In this document: positions 7,884-15,012 of the stretch, one piece after another
How the letters are laid out: every line of letters begins with the position of its first letter
Position numbering within the stretch: position 1 is the stretch's first letter
DNA from: an uncultured Oscillospiraceae bacterium
Lineage (GTDB): Bacteria; Bacillota_A; Clostridia; Oscillospirales; Oscillospiraceae
DNA: 20,152 nucleotides
Direction of reading: 5' to 3'
Assembly (NCBI GenBank): GCA_934589325.1
Contig: CAKTNU010000009.1
Coordinates: 1 to 20,152, forward strand
The notes under the pieces: generated by a model
Seen by the model: only the letters and a program-made list of their open reading frames with translations
Database searches by the model: none
What the model was told of the DNA's origin: nothing
Program-made: the position numbers and the translations under genes

Positions 7884-8782
7884 TCGTGTATCCACCTCGC
7901 GGTGTATTTTTTGAGCAGATACTCCGGTTTATACGACAGCTTTGAGGTGCGGAGGGAGTCAAGTCCCATATCATCCTCACGGTTGATGTATTTGAGCTCA
8001 GGGTGTTTGGCCATGAGCATGCGCGTGAGCTCGCGGCAGACCATCGGGTACGCGCCGTTCACATCGGCGCGTGCCTTCTCAAAATGCACGTCAAAAGTGT
8101 CCCGGCATGCAAATTCGCCCATGGTAAAGCCCATTATTTCACCGTTTGCGTACAGCACCCCACCCTCGAGGCCGAGCTGCTCAAAGGCGGCGAAGGCGCG
8201 GATTATCGCGTCATGCTCGAAGGCTATGCTCGGGTCGAGCCGGGCTGCATTATCCTCCGACCAGACGGACAGCATATCCATACAGGCGGGGATCAGTTCA
8301 CGCGTCATCGGCACAAAATGCCAGTCATATTCGGCTTCAAAGCGGTTGCAGTGATTTTTTTTACCGTGCAGCGCCTTGCCGGAATAGGTGGCGAGCTTTT
8401 CGGCCAGATATATATAGTCGGCGTTATTCACGTCCTCGGTATAGCTGAAATGACCGGGATATTCGGCCTCCAGCTGGGCGCGATGCTGCTCGGTTATACC
8501 GCGCAGGCAGAAGGGGTAGCCGCGCCAATGCGCAAATTCGCGCAGAGCTTCTATTGCGGGGCGCAGCTCACCGGTCCCGATGGGGAACACAAAGGTGGGC
8601 TTGCCGTCGTATCGGAGCTTGGTGAGCATACGGTCGCCGCAGCGGGCGGCGAGCTGCTTGAAGTGCTTGTCCCAGATGTAGATGTTGCCGAAATTGTAGT
8701 CGGCGCTGGGGCTGTTTTCTTTCATGACGATCTCGTCTATCCAAGACTTGTCGGAGAGCTTGATTGGGGTAAAGTTTATCAT
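7880..8782 (-). CDS. DUF2156 / phosphatidylglycerol lysyltransferase C-terminal-like protein
   Basis: A 300-residue protein matching the Firmicutes DUF2156 type: an N-terminal part with NSPSADYNFGNIYIW, a middle LYLAEKLATYSGKALHGKKNHCNRFE-like region seen here at about residues 128-148, and a C-terminal GNAT-fold half with EGGVLYANGEIMGFTMGE and INREDDMGLDSLR. The fold is shared with the transferase domain of MprF/FemX-type aminoacyl-tRNA-using enzymes. This short form has no membrane flippase part and looks cytoplasmic. A transferase role is inferred, and the substrate is unknown. It lies 75 bp after the uracil-DNA glycosylase gene and overlaps the GNAT gene by four bases, so the two may act together. 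Confidence 0.8.
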   Translation of the reverse strand: MINFTPIKLSDKSWIDEIVMKENSPSADYNFGNIYIWDKHFKQLAARCGDRMLTKLRYDGKPTFVFPIGTGELRPAIEALREFAHWRGYPFCLRGITEQHRAQLEAEYPGHFSYTEDVNNADYIYLAEKLATYSGKALHGKKNHCNRFEAEYDWHFVPMTRELIPACMDMLSVWSEDNAARLDPSIAFEHDAIIRAFAAFEQLGLEGGVLYANGEIMGFTMGEFACRDTFDVHFEKARADVNGAYPMVCRELTRMLMAKHPELKYINREDDMGLDSLRTSKLSYKPEYLLKKYTARWIHE

Positions 8783-8857
8783 GGGTACCTTTCTTTTCGG
8801 GTGATATTTTGGGGCTGTGATGCGGTGCCGGGCATGCGCCTGTGCGGAGTACCGGCG

Positions 8858-9421
8858 TCAGTATATGTCACATTCCTCGCGGATGGCGGCGCGCAGGGCA
8901 ACAAGATCCTCAAAGGTCTCGGGCCGCTTGGTCGGGTCGCGGAGAAGAGCGGAGGGGTGATATATCGCCATATAGCGGCGGCCGCCCTGCTCGAACCACT
9001 GGCCGTGCTCCCGCGTGATACGGAAATCCGGCTTTATCATTGCCATTGCCGCGATACGGCCGAGGCAGACGATGAGTTTCGGGTCCACAAGCGCTATCTG
9101 CCGCTCCAGCCACTCGGAGCAGGCCTCCTGCTCTGGCGTCTGCGGGTCGCGGTTGTGCGGCGGGCGGCACTTGACGACGTTGGCAATATACACCTTCGTG
9201 CGGTCGAGGTCAATAAGCTCAAGCATAGTGTCCAGCAGCTTCCCGGCAGGGCCGACGAAGGGCTCGCCGAGCAGATCCTCCTGCTCGCCAGGACCTTCGC
9301 CGATGAGCATGACCTGTGCGGACTCATTGCCGACCCCGAATACGAGGTGCCTTCTGGTGCGCCCGAGTTCACAGCGCTCACAGCCGGCGCAGTCGGCTTC
9401 TAGATTTTCCCAGCTGTCCAT
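8858..9421 (-). CDS. uracil-DNA glycosylase, family 4-type (4Fe-4S)
   Basis: A 187-residue protein with motif GEGPGEQED (residues 41-49), the uracil-pocket region [26 protein letters not shown] and the C-terminal HPSALLRDP motif (155-163). Four cysteines at the positions expected for an iron-sulfur cluster are visible: C14, C17, C85 and C101. This is the family 4 bacterial/archaeal uracil-DNA glycosylase, which removes uracil from DNA to start base-excision repair. The start codon follows the cca stop by two bases, so the genes are cotranscribed and probably coupled. Confidence 0.93.
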   Translation of the reverse strand: MDSWENLEADCAGCERCELGRTRRHLVFGVGNESAQVMLIGEGPGEQEDLLGEPFVGPAGKLLDTMLELIDLDRTKVYIANVVKCRPPHNRDPQTPEQEACSEWLERQIALVDPKLIVCLGRIAAMAMIKPDFRITREHGQWFEQGGRRYMAIYHPSALLRDPTKRPETFEDLVALRAAIREECDIY

Positions 9422-9423
9422 TT

Positions 9424-10614
9424 CTATTCCTCCGAACCCCTTGCCAGCGTCAGCAGCAGCTCGCGGCGGTTGTTGGCGGGGTATTCCATTACGTAATCAA
9501 GCAGAAAGCGGAGCATATCACCGAGCTCCCTGCCGCGCAGTCCGATCTCGAGCAGATCATCACCGGTAACGGCGAGATGCTTCATCGAAAAGCACTCTCC
9601 GCTCTTCAGTGTTGCGCGCAGCTCCTTTGCACAGGAGCCGCCGGTGAAGGCATCGTAGCACTGTGCAGCACAGCTGACGCTGTCGACACCGTAGCGGCAC
9701 AGGAGCCGCTTCCATGCGACGCGGTCGGCAGGCTTCGGCTGCTTTACGAGCGCGGCCGCGTCCGTGCAGCAGCGTATCGTCCGGCTGTCGAGCCGGAGAG
9801 CGGTCAGAAATTCCTCAGCGGAGCCAATGCAGCCGAACTTCTCAAGCGCACAGCACAGGGCGGCCCAGCGCTGCATGGCCTTGCGCGGCATGGTGCGCAG
9901 CCGCTGCAGCCGCCACGGATCCGGCATGCGCTTTTTCAGAAATGCGTCGAGCAGGCCGAGGCTGATGAGCGTATATACCGTGTCCGGCGAAGGGGTGAGC
10001 AGGATCTTTTCTACCTCGTCCCGCACACGCTCCGGCGCGAGCGAGGCGGCGAGAGGCGCTTTCTTTTCTATAGCGGCGAGAGTGACCGGCTCTATCTCAA
10101 AGCCGAGGCGGGCCGAAAATCTCAGTGCACGGAACATACGCAGTGCGTCCTCCTCAAAGCGAAGCTCCGGGCAGCCGACGCAGCGGATGATCCTGTCCCG
10201 GATATCGTCAACGCCGCCGAAGGGGTCGGCCACGAGACCGTCAGGCGGGAGGGCGATGGCGTTCATCGTAAAGTCGCGGCGGCTCAGGTCTGTGGTCAGG
10301 TCGCCGACAAAGCTCACGGCATCCGGGTGGCGGTGGTCGGCATAGGAGCCGTCACTGCGGAAGGTCGTGACCTCTACGGAGCGGGAATTGACACAGACTG
10401 TCACGGTGCCGTGCTTCAGACCGGTAGGACGGGAGTGCGGGAATATCTCCAGCGTCTGCTCCGGAAGGGCGCTGGTGCAGATGTCCCAGTCCTGCGGATG
10501 TACGCCGAGTATCATGTCGCGCACGCAGCCGCCGACAAGATATGCCGCATGGCCGCGGGACTGGAGCGTGACGAGTATATGCTTGACATATTTCGGAGGG
10601 CTTATATTTGCCAT
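9424..10614 (-). CDS. cca: CCA tRNA nucleotidyltransferase / poly(A) polymerase family
   Basis: A 396-residue class II nucleotidyltransferase. Visible are YLVGGCVRD (25-33), the metal-binding D42-W-D44, RRDFTMNA (112-119), the ADPFGG region and [18 protein letters not shown] (155-172), the classical head and neck domains. It would add or repair the CCA end of tRNA. The C-terminal half shows no HD phosphohydrolase motif, as usual in Firmicutes. GGGGTGA lies 5 nt before the ATG. First gene of a leftward group with uracil-DNA glycosylase, DUF2156 and GNAT genes; transcribed divergently from murC. From sequence alone a poly(A) polymerase activity cannot be excluded. Confidence 0.92.
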   Translation of the reverse strand: MANISPPKYVKHILVTLQSRGHAAYLVGGCVRDMILGVHPQDWDICTSALPEQTLEIFPHSRPTGLKHGTVTVCVNSRSVEVTTFRSDGSYADHRHPDAVSFVGDLTTDLSRRDFTMNAIALPPDGLVADPFGGVDDIRDRIIRCVGCPELRFEEDALRMFRALRFSARLGFEIEPVTLAAIEKKAPLAASLAPERVRDEVEKILLTPSPDTVYTLISLGLLDAFLKKRMPDPWRLQRLRTMPRKAMQRWAALCCALEKFGCIGSAEEFLTALRLDSRTIRCCTDAAALVKQPKPADRVAWKRLLCRYGVDSVSCAAQCYDAFTGGSCAKELRATLKSGECFSMKHLAVTGDDLLEIGLRGRELGDMLRFLLDYVMEYPANNRRELLLTLARGSEE

Positions 10615-10663
10615 ATATTCACCCCGTGGATATTAAAATATGGATGCGGTGCAGAATATTTGC

Positions 10664-10692
10664 TTGCAATGGAACGTGATGGGTATTATAAT
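10664..10692 (+). promoter_or_regulatory. promoter of murC
   Basis: -35 TTGCAA (10664-10669), 17-bp spacer, perfect -10 TATAAT (10687-10692). Transcription would begin near 10699, giving a leader of about 86 nt. The -10 lies inside a perfect palindrome shared with the divergent cca side. Confidence 0.7.
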
Positions 10693-10695
10693 ACC
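10682..10695. repeat. 14-bp perfect palindrome at the cca/murC divergent promoter
   Basis: GGTATTATAATACC reads the same on both strands and contains TATAAT in both directions. It provides the murC -10 on the plus strand and, on the minus strand, an extended -10 (TGG TATTAT) for cca without a clear -35. It could simply be back-to-back -10 elements or also a repressor site. Confidence 0.55.
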
Positions 10696-10784
10696 AGCGA
10701 AAGTTTTCAGCTGCACAGGTTTATTTTATCATTTACCGGCTGCAACATCAAGAGCCTTGTTAAAAGCGATATGGAGCGATTTTC

Positions 10785-12164
10785 ATGATAGAGTTTGACA
10801 ACTACTTATCTCCCGGGAGAAAAGGGCATCTGGTCGGCATCGGCGGCGTGTCAATGTCGTCGCTGGCGGAGGTGCTCAAGGGCATGGGCATAAGCGTCGT
10901 CGGGTCGGATATGAACGAGAACCCGAACGTCGTGAGCCTGCGCGCCCACGGGATACATGTCCACGTCGGACACGACGCGGCGAACATCACGGATGACGTG
11001 GAGTTCGTTGTGCGCACGGCGGCGGTGCATGATGACAACCCGGAGATAATACGCGCACGTGAGCTGGGAATACCGGTTTTCGAGCGGACGCAGGCCTGGG
11101 GCGCAATATCCAAGGGCTACAGCAACGCCTTGTGCATATCCGGCACCCACGGCAAGACCACGACGACCTCGATGTGCACGCACATCCTCATGGCCGCAGA
11201 CCGGGATCCGACCGTTATGATAGGCGGCACGCTGCCGCTCCTGAACGCCGGGCACCGCGTCGGCCGCGGCAATACGATAATCATGGAGGCCTGTGAATAT
11301 TACAATTCCTTCCTCTCTTTTCACCCGACCGTCGCCGTCATCCTGAATATCGAGGCGGATCATCTTGATTTCTTCAAGGATCTGGCCGATGTGCAGCACT
11401 CGTTCCGCGAGTTCGCGCTGCGCACACCGGAGGACGGCTGCGTCGTCGCAAATGCGGAGGATGCGAACACCATGGAAGCGCTGAGCGGGATACCGCGCCG
11501 CATCATCACCTTCGGATTGACAGATAAGGCTGACGTTTATGCCGAAAACATTCAGTTTGTCGGCGCAAATTCGAGCTTTGATATTATGTATAAAGGCAGA
11601 AAGTTCACGGATGTGACGCTGCACGTGCCGGGGATGCACAATGTGAAGAACGCCCTTGCCGCAACTGCCGCGTCTATCTGCCTCGGGATACGCCCCAACG
11701 CCGTCAAGTACGGGCTGGCGGGCTTCAACGGTGCCGGCCGCCGCTTTGAGTTCAAGGGCAAATACAACGGCGCGGATGTCTATGACGACTACGCGCATCA
11801 TCCGGGCGAGCTGAAGGCGCTGCTCGACACGGTCGAGAACCTGAACTACAAGCGCTCCATAGTCGTTTTCCAGCCGCATACCTATTCGCGCACCGCGGCG
11901 CTGTTTGAGGATTTTGTGACGCAGCTCAAGCGGCCGGACGTACTGTTTCTGGCGGAGATATATGCCGCTAGGGAGCGGAATACTATAGGCATCTCCTCGG
12001 CGGATCTTGCCGCGAGGATAGACGGCGCACGCTTTTTCCCGACCTTTGACGAGCTTGAGCAGGCGCTGCGCGAGACGCTGGAGCCTGGAGACATCGTCCT
12101 TACCGTCGGTGCGGGCAACGTGTACAAGATAGGCGAGGATATACTGGCCGATAACAAAGAGTGA
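10785..12164 (+). CDS. murC: UDP-N-acetylmuramate--L-alanine ligase
   Basis: A 459-residue Mur ligase. The N-terminal Rossmann-like domain has HLVGIGGVSMSSLAEVL, the central ATPase domain has GTHGKTT (120-126), IMEACEY, NIEADHLDFF, and the C-terminal domain has DDYAHHPGE and VFQPHTYSR, all typical of MurC rather than the other Mur ligases. It adds L-Ala to UDP-MurNAc in the cytoplasm, the first step of the stem peptide. ATGGAG lies about 9 nt before the ATG. It is a single-gene unit with its own promoter and terminator, diverging from cca and not embedded in a division/cell-wall cluster here. Confidence 0.97.
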   Translation: MIEFDNYLSPGRKGHLVGIGGVSMSSLAEVLKGMGISVVGSDMNENPNVVSLRAHGIHVHVGHDAANITDDVEFVVRTAAVHDDNPEIIRARELGIPVFERTQAWGAISKGYSNALCISGTHGKTTTTSMCTHILMAADRDPTVMIGGTLPLLNAGHRVGRGNTIIMEACEYYNSFLSFHPTVAVILNIEADHLDFFKDLADVQHSFREFALRTPEDGCVVANAEDANTMEALSGIPRRIITFGLTDKADVYAENIQFVGANSSFDIMYKGRKFTDVTLHVPGMHNVKNALAATAASICLGIRPNAVKYGLAGFNGAGRRFEFKGKYNGADVYDDYAHHPGELKALLDTVENLNYKRSIVVFQPHTYSRTAALFEDFVTQLKRPDVLFLAEIYAARERNTIGISSADLAARIDGARFFPTFDELEQALRETLEPGDIVLTVGAGNVYKIGEDILADNKE

Positions 12165-12171
12165 TCAATTC

Positions 12172-12198
12172 AAAAGCCATCCGCGAGGGTGGCTTTTT
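12172..12198 (+). terminator. intrinsic terminator of murC
   Basis: An 11-bp stem (12172-12182 with 12187-12197, one T-G wobble) is closed by a GCGA tetraloop of the GNRA class. The right arm ends in TTTTT. It lies 8 bp after the murC stop. The U-tract is short. Confidence 0.75.
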
Positions 12199-12284
12199 GC
12201 GCAGACATGGAGCGGAGGCGGCACCGCTGCCCTCGCTGATCGATATTGACATCAAAAAATCATATATATTCTGGAGGTACAAGC

Positions 12285-13589
12285 ATGACTGACTACAGAA
12301 AAATGTATGCGGAGAAGCTGACGACGGCCGATGAGCTGGCGGCGCGGGTCGAAAGCGGCTGGAGCATCGGCATGGACACCTCCGTGTCCGCAGCGCCGGA
12401 GATAGTCTCCGCGATAGCGCGGCGTGCGGCGGCCGGAGCGGTAGAGGGGCTGACGGTGCAGACGATACTCGACGCCTACCCGTTCGAGTTCTATGCCGAC
12501 GAATCGCTCCGCGGAAAAATGACCGGCCTGTCGTGGTTCTCAAGCGCCGGGGCGCGCCGTGCGATAAACGGCGGCTGGGCGGACATTCTCCCGGCATATT
12601 ACCGCGACATTCCAAAGCTCATCCGCGAAAACTATGAGTATGACGTTGTCCTGCTCTCCGTCTCGCCCATGGACAAGCACGGATATTTCAGCCTTGCCAC
12701 CGCAAACTCCTATACGGAGGCGCTTCTGGACCGTACAAAACGGGTATTCCTTGAGGTCAACAGCTTTCAGCCCCGTGCCATATGCGGCGGGCAGGTACAC
12801 ATAAGCCGCGTCGACGGACTCATAGAGCATGATGCGCCGCTGCCTGTCATGGCCCCGGCGAAGATCGACTCCGTCAGCGAGACGATAGGCGGCATAATCG
12901 CCGAGCAGATACCCGACGGCGCCTGCATACAGCTCGGCATAGGTGCGATACCGGATGCCACGGGCATGGCGCTCAAGGCCAAGCATGACCTCGGCATCCA
13001 CACCGAGCTTTTCACCGATTCCATGGTGGAGCTCATCGCGTGCGGAGCGGTCAACAACAGCCGCAAGAAGATACACCGCGGCCAGACTGTCACGACCTTT
13101 GCATACGGCTCACAGCGGATATATGACTATATCGACGATAACCCTGCCATAGCTATCCTTCCCGTGGACTATGTCAACGATCCGGCGGTCATCTGTCAGA
13201 ACGACAATATGATATCCATAAATTCCGCCATAGAGGTCGACCTGTTCGGGCAGGTCTGCGCGGAGAGCATCGGCACAAAGCACATGTCCGGCTCCGGTGG
13301 GCAGATAGACTTTGTCCGCGGCGCATGCCAGTCGAAGGGCGGAAAGAGCTTCATCGCCTTTGCGTCCACGACCAAAGGGACAATAAGCAAGATACGCGCC
13401 AGCCTGACGCCCGGCGCCGTCTGCACTACCAGCAAGAATGACGTGGACTATGTGGTCACCGAGTACGGCATCGCGCACCTGCGTGGGCAGAGCCTAGCGT
13501 CCCGCGCCCGCCAGCTCATCTCGATAGCGCATCCGGACTTCCGCGACGAACTGCTGTTCGAGGCAAAGAAGCGCGGGATAATGGTTTGA
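12285..13589 (+). CDS. family I CoA-transferase (butyryl-CoA:acetate / 4-hydroxybutyrate CoA-transferase type)
   Basis: A 434-residue acetyl-CoA hydrolase/transferase family protein. Key regions are LLSVSPMDKHGYFS (124-137), the CoA-binding loop QLGIGAIPDA (216-225), the likely catalytic glutamate E241 in IHTELFTD, and the C-terminal domain with MSGSGGQIDFVRGA and VVTEYGIAHLRG. It would move CoA between acyl-CoA and acetate, as in butyrate or 4-hydroxybutyrate fermentation; the exact acyl substrate is not readable. I chose the ATG at 12285 because GGAGG lies 7 nt upstream. An in-frame TTG at 12246 would add 13 residues but lies before that ribosome site. No clear promoter or terminator was found for the gene. 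Confidence 0.88.
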   Translation: MTDYRKMYAEKLTTADELAARVESGWSIGMDTSVSAAPEIVSAIARRAAAGAVEGLTVQTILDAYPFEFYADESLRGKMTGLSWFSSAGARRAINGGWADILPAYYRDIPKLIRENYEYDVVLLSVSPMDKHGYFSLATANSYTEALLDRTKRVFLEVNSFQPRAICGGQVHISRVDGLIEHDAPLPVMAPAKIDSVSETIGGIIAEQIPDGACIQLGIGAIPDATGMALKAKHDLGIHTELFTDSMVELIACGAVNNSRKKIHRGQTVTTFAYGSQRIYDYIDDNPAIAILPVDYVNDPAVICQNDNMISINSAIEVDLFGQVCAESIGTKHMSGSGGQIDFVRGACQSKGGKSFIAFASTTKGTISKIRASLTPGAVCTTSKNDVDYVVTEYGIAHLRGQSLASRARQLISIAHPDFRDELLFEAKKRGIMV

Positions 13590-13642
13590 GCCGGGGCTGA
13601 TATCGTGCCAAAAAAATTTTTTGAAAAAAATAAAATTTCCTC

Positions 13643-13671
13643 TTGACTTTAGCGCCTAAAAGGAGTAAAGT
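13643..13671 (+). promoter_or_regulatory. promoter of the aromatic leader-peptide / ABC transporter operon
   Basis: -35 TTGACT (13643-13648), 17-bp spacer, -10 TAAAGT (13666-13671). A-tract and T-tract rich DNA at 13610-13638 just upstream resembles an UP element. Transcription would start near 13678, about 20 nt before the leader peptide. Confidence 0.65.
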
Positions 13672-13699
13672 GTGCCCATCAACAACGGAGGCAGAAACA

Positions 13700-13798
13700 A
13701 TGAAGGCTAATTGCTTCGCATTTGCATACGGCTATTTCTATTACTTTTTTATGAAAAGTAATAGCGTTTTGTGCTGCGAAGAATTACCCGATATTTGA
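13700..13798 (+). CDS. Phe/Tyr-rich attenuation leader peptide (32 aa)
   Basis: A short reading frame starts with ATG at 13700 and stops at 13796-13798. A strong GGAGG (13687-13691) is spaced 8 nt from the start. Residues 6-17 read FAFAYGYFYYFF: five Phe and four Tyr in twelve residues, encoded at 13715-13750. There are no Trp codons. The design matches PheL-type leader peptides of ribosome-mediated attenuators, in which stalling at codons for a scarce amino acid changes RNA folding. It sits inside the 5' leader of a TrpXYZ-like ABC transporter operon, between its promoter and an intrinsic terminator. The peptide itself is expected to have no function beyond being translated. A chance small frame is unlikely, given the ribosome site, the composition and the matching hairpins. 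Confidence 0.85.
   Translation: MKANCFAFAYGYFYYFFMKSNSVLCCEELPDI
13714..13781 (+). promoter_or_regulatory. attenuator 1:2 hairpin (anti-antiterminator) over the aromatic codons
   Basis: CTTCGCA (13714-13720) pairs perfectly with TGCGAAG (13775-13781); GCAT (13724-13727) pairs with GTGC (13771-13774) with one wobble; an inner 11-bp stem (13738-13748 with 13754-13764) has a 5-nt loop. The left side holds most of the Phe/Tyr codons, so a stalled ribosome would block this fold and release segment 2 (13764-13781). Confidence 0.7.
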
Positions 13799-13831
13799 TA
13801 CTTAAACTGCTTTAGGGTGCCGCACAAACGC
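13764..13831 (+). promoter_or_regulatory. attenuator 2:3 antiterminator pairing
   Basis: Segment 2 (13764-13778) is complementary to the 5' arm of the terminator (13818-13831). Six pairs (13764-13769 with 13826-13831), a bulged T, four pairs (13771-13774 with 13822-13825), one mismatch, two more pairs and a terminal G-T wobble. It excludes both the 1:2 hairpin and the terminator, as an antiterminator must. Confidence 0.7.
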
Positions 13832-13854
13832 TTGTTTGTGCGGCATTTATTTTT
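13818..13854 (+). terminator. attenuator terminator before the ABC transporter genes
   Basis: A perfect 12-bp stem (13818-13829 with 13834-13845) has a 4-nt loop and is followed by TTTATTTTT. It begins 20 nt after the leader-peptide stop codon and ends 32 nt before the lipoprotein gene, so it would block the transporter unless the antiterminator forms. Confidence 0.9.
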
Positions 13855-13886
13855 CCGTTGCGAGCAAAGACAAGGAGATATGAAAA

Positions 13887-14912
13887 ATGAAAAACCTGAA
13901 AAAACTTACCGCTGTTCTGTGTACGCTTGTGATGCTGCTTGCGCTGTGCGCCTGCGGCAGCACCGCGGCTCCGGCCGCACAGTCCGAGGCTCCCGCCGAG
14001 GAGAGCGCCGCCCCGTCTGACGATGCCGCCTCCGACGAGACCTTTGTCGTCGGCATCTGCCAGCTCGTTCAGCATGATGCGCTCGACGCTGCGACCGAGG
14101 GCTTCAAGCAGGCCCTGACCGATAAGCTCGGCGACAAGGTCACCTTCCAGGAGGGCAACGCCTCCGGCGATGCGGCGACCTGCTCCGTCATAGTCAACCA
14201 GTTCGTATCCGATGACGTTGACCTCATCATGGCAAATGCAACTCCCGCACTGCTTGCAGCCGTTGCCGCAACCAATGAGATCCCCATCCTCGGCACCTCC
14301 GTCACCGACTACGGCTCCGCGCTTGAGATAAGCGATTGGACCGGCACCACCGGCTTCAACGTGTCCGGCACCTCCGACCTCGCTCCGCTTGACGGTCAGG
14401 CGGCAATGGTCAAGGAGCTCTGCCCTGACGCAAAGGTCGTCGGTATCCTCTACTGCTCCGGTGAGCCCAACTCCAAGTTCCAGGCCGACACCATCACTCC
14501 GATGTTCGAGGAACTGGGCCTTGAGGTCAAGGAATTCACCTTCGCCGACTCCAACGATGTTGCAAACGTCACCGCAAACGCCTGCTCCGAGTGCGATGTA
14601 CTCTACATCCCGACCGATAACACCGCCGCCTCCTGCACCGAGGCCATCAACAATGTTGCACTGCCCGCAGGCGTCCCCATCATTGCCGGTGAGGAAGGCA
14701 TCTGCCGCGGCTGCGGCGTCGCCAGCCTGAGCATCTCCTACTTCGACCTTGGCTACGCCACCGGAGAGATGGCCTACGAGATACTCGTCGAGGGAGCAGA
14801 CCCCGCTACCATGGAGATCCGCTTCGCTCCGCAGTTCACTAAGATATTCAACTCCGTCAACTGCGAGGCACTTGACCTGAGCGTCCCCGAGGACTACGTC
14901 GCCCTCGGCTGA
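13887..14912 (+). CDS. ABC transporter substrate-binding lipoprotein (TrpX-like, COG2984 type)
   Basis: A 341-residue lipoprotein. It has a basic N-terminus, a hydrophobic segment and lipobox LCAC with C23 as the lipidated residue, then an Ala/Ser/Glu-rich linker (about 24-50) and a two-lobed periplasmic-binding fold starting TFVVGICQLVQHDALDAATEGF. That motif and IMANATPALLA, PILGTSVTDYG and VPIIAGEEG are typical of the ABC_sub_bind group that includes TrpX. It should deliver the substrate to the permease. The attenuator upstream points to Phe/Tyr or aromatic amino acids. AAGGAG lies about 9 nt before the ATG. Its codons are strongly C-ending (ATC over ATA, GCC, ACC), unlike the enzyme genes upstream, which suggests high expression. 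Confidence 0.9.
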   Translation: MKNLKKLTAVLCTLVMLLALCACGSTAAPAAQSEAPAEESAAPSDDAASDETFVVGICQLVQHDALDAATEGFKQALTDKLGDKVTFQEGNASGDAATCSVIVNQFVSDDVDLIMANATPALLAAVAATNEIPILGTSVTDYGSALEISDWTGTTGFNVSGTSDLAPLDGQAAMVKELCPDAKVVGILYCSGEPNSKFQADTITPMFEELGLEVKEFTFADSNDVANVTANACSECDVLYIPTDNTAASCTEAINNVALPAGVPIIAGEEGICRGCGVASLSISYFDLGYATGEMAYEILVEGADPATMEIRFAPQFTKIFNSVNCEALDLSVPEDYVALG

Positions 14913-14936
14913 CAGCCGGAGATTTGAGATCAAATA

Positions 14937-14969
14937 CCTGTCAGAGACTTTCAAAAAGTCTCTGACAGG
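14937..14969 (+). promoter_or_regulatory. strong intergenic hairpin between lipoprotein and permease genes
   Basis: A perfect 15-bp stem (14937-14951 with 14955-14969) with a 3-nt loop lies 25 bp after the lipoprotein stop. There is no T-tract after it. It is best read as an RNA-stabilising or partial-termination element that keeps binding-protein mRNA above that of the permease and ATPase. Confidence 0.7.
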
Positions 14970-15012
14970 ATCGTCGGCGTTTATAAAATATAGGTTTTAA
15001 GGAGAATTTATC

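Noticed and set aside
9316..10788. Open frame of about 490 codons on the plus strand opposite cca and uracil-DNA glycosylase.
   Set aside because: Shadow of two well-supported minus-strand genes; no ribosome site or family features.
12246..12284. TTGACA at 12246-12251 as -35 of the CoA-transferase gene.
   Set aside because: The nearest TATATA/TATATT boxes are only 11-13 bp away and no -10 lies at 16-18 bp, so I could not support a promoter.
13605..13640. A/T palindrome-like run as terminator of the CoA-transferase gene.
   Set aside because: No GC-rich stem precedes the T-run; it fits better as an UP-element-like region of the next promoter.
13678..13854. T-box riboswitch before the ABC transporter (AGGGTGCCGC at 13814-13823 resembles part of the T-box sequence).
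   Set aside because: The match lacks the central bases of the AGGGTGGNACCGCG motif, the leader from start to terminator is only about 140 nt before the hairpin, no stem I with specifier loop is visible, and a well-formed Phe/Tyr leader peptide explains the structure better.
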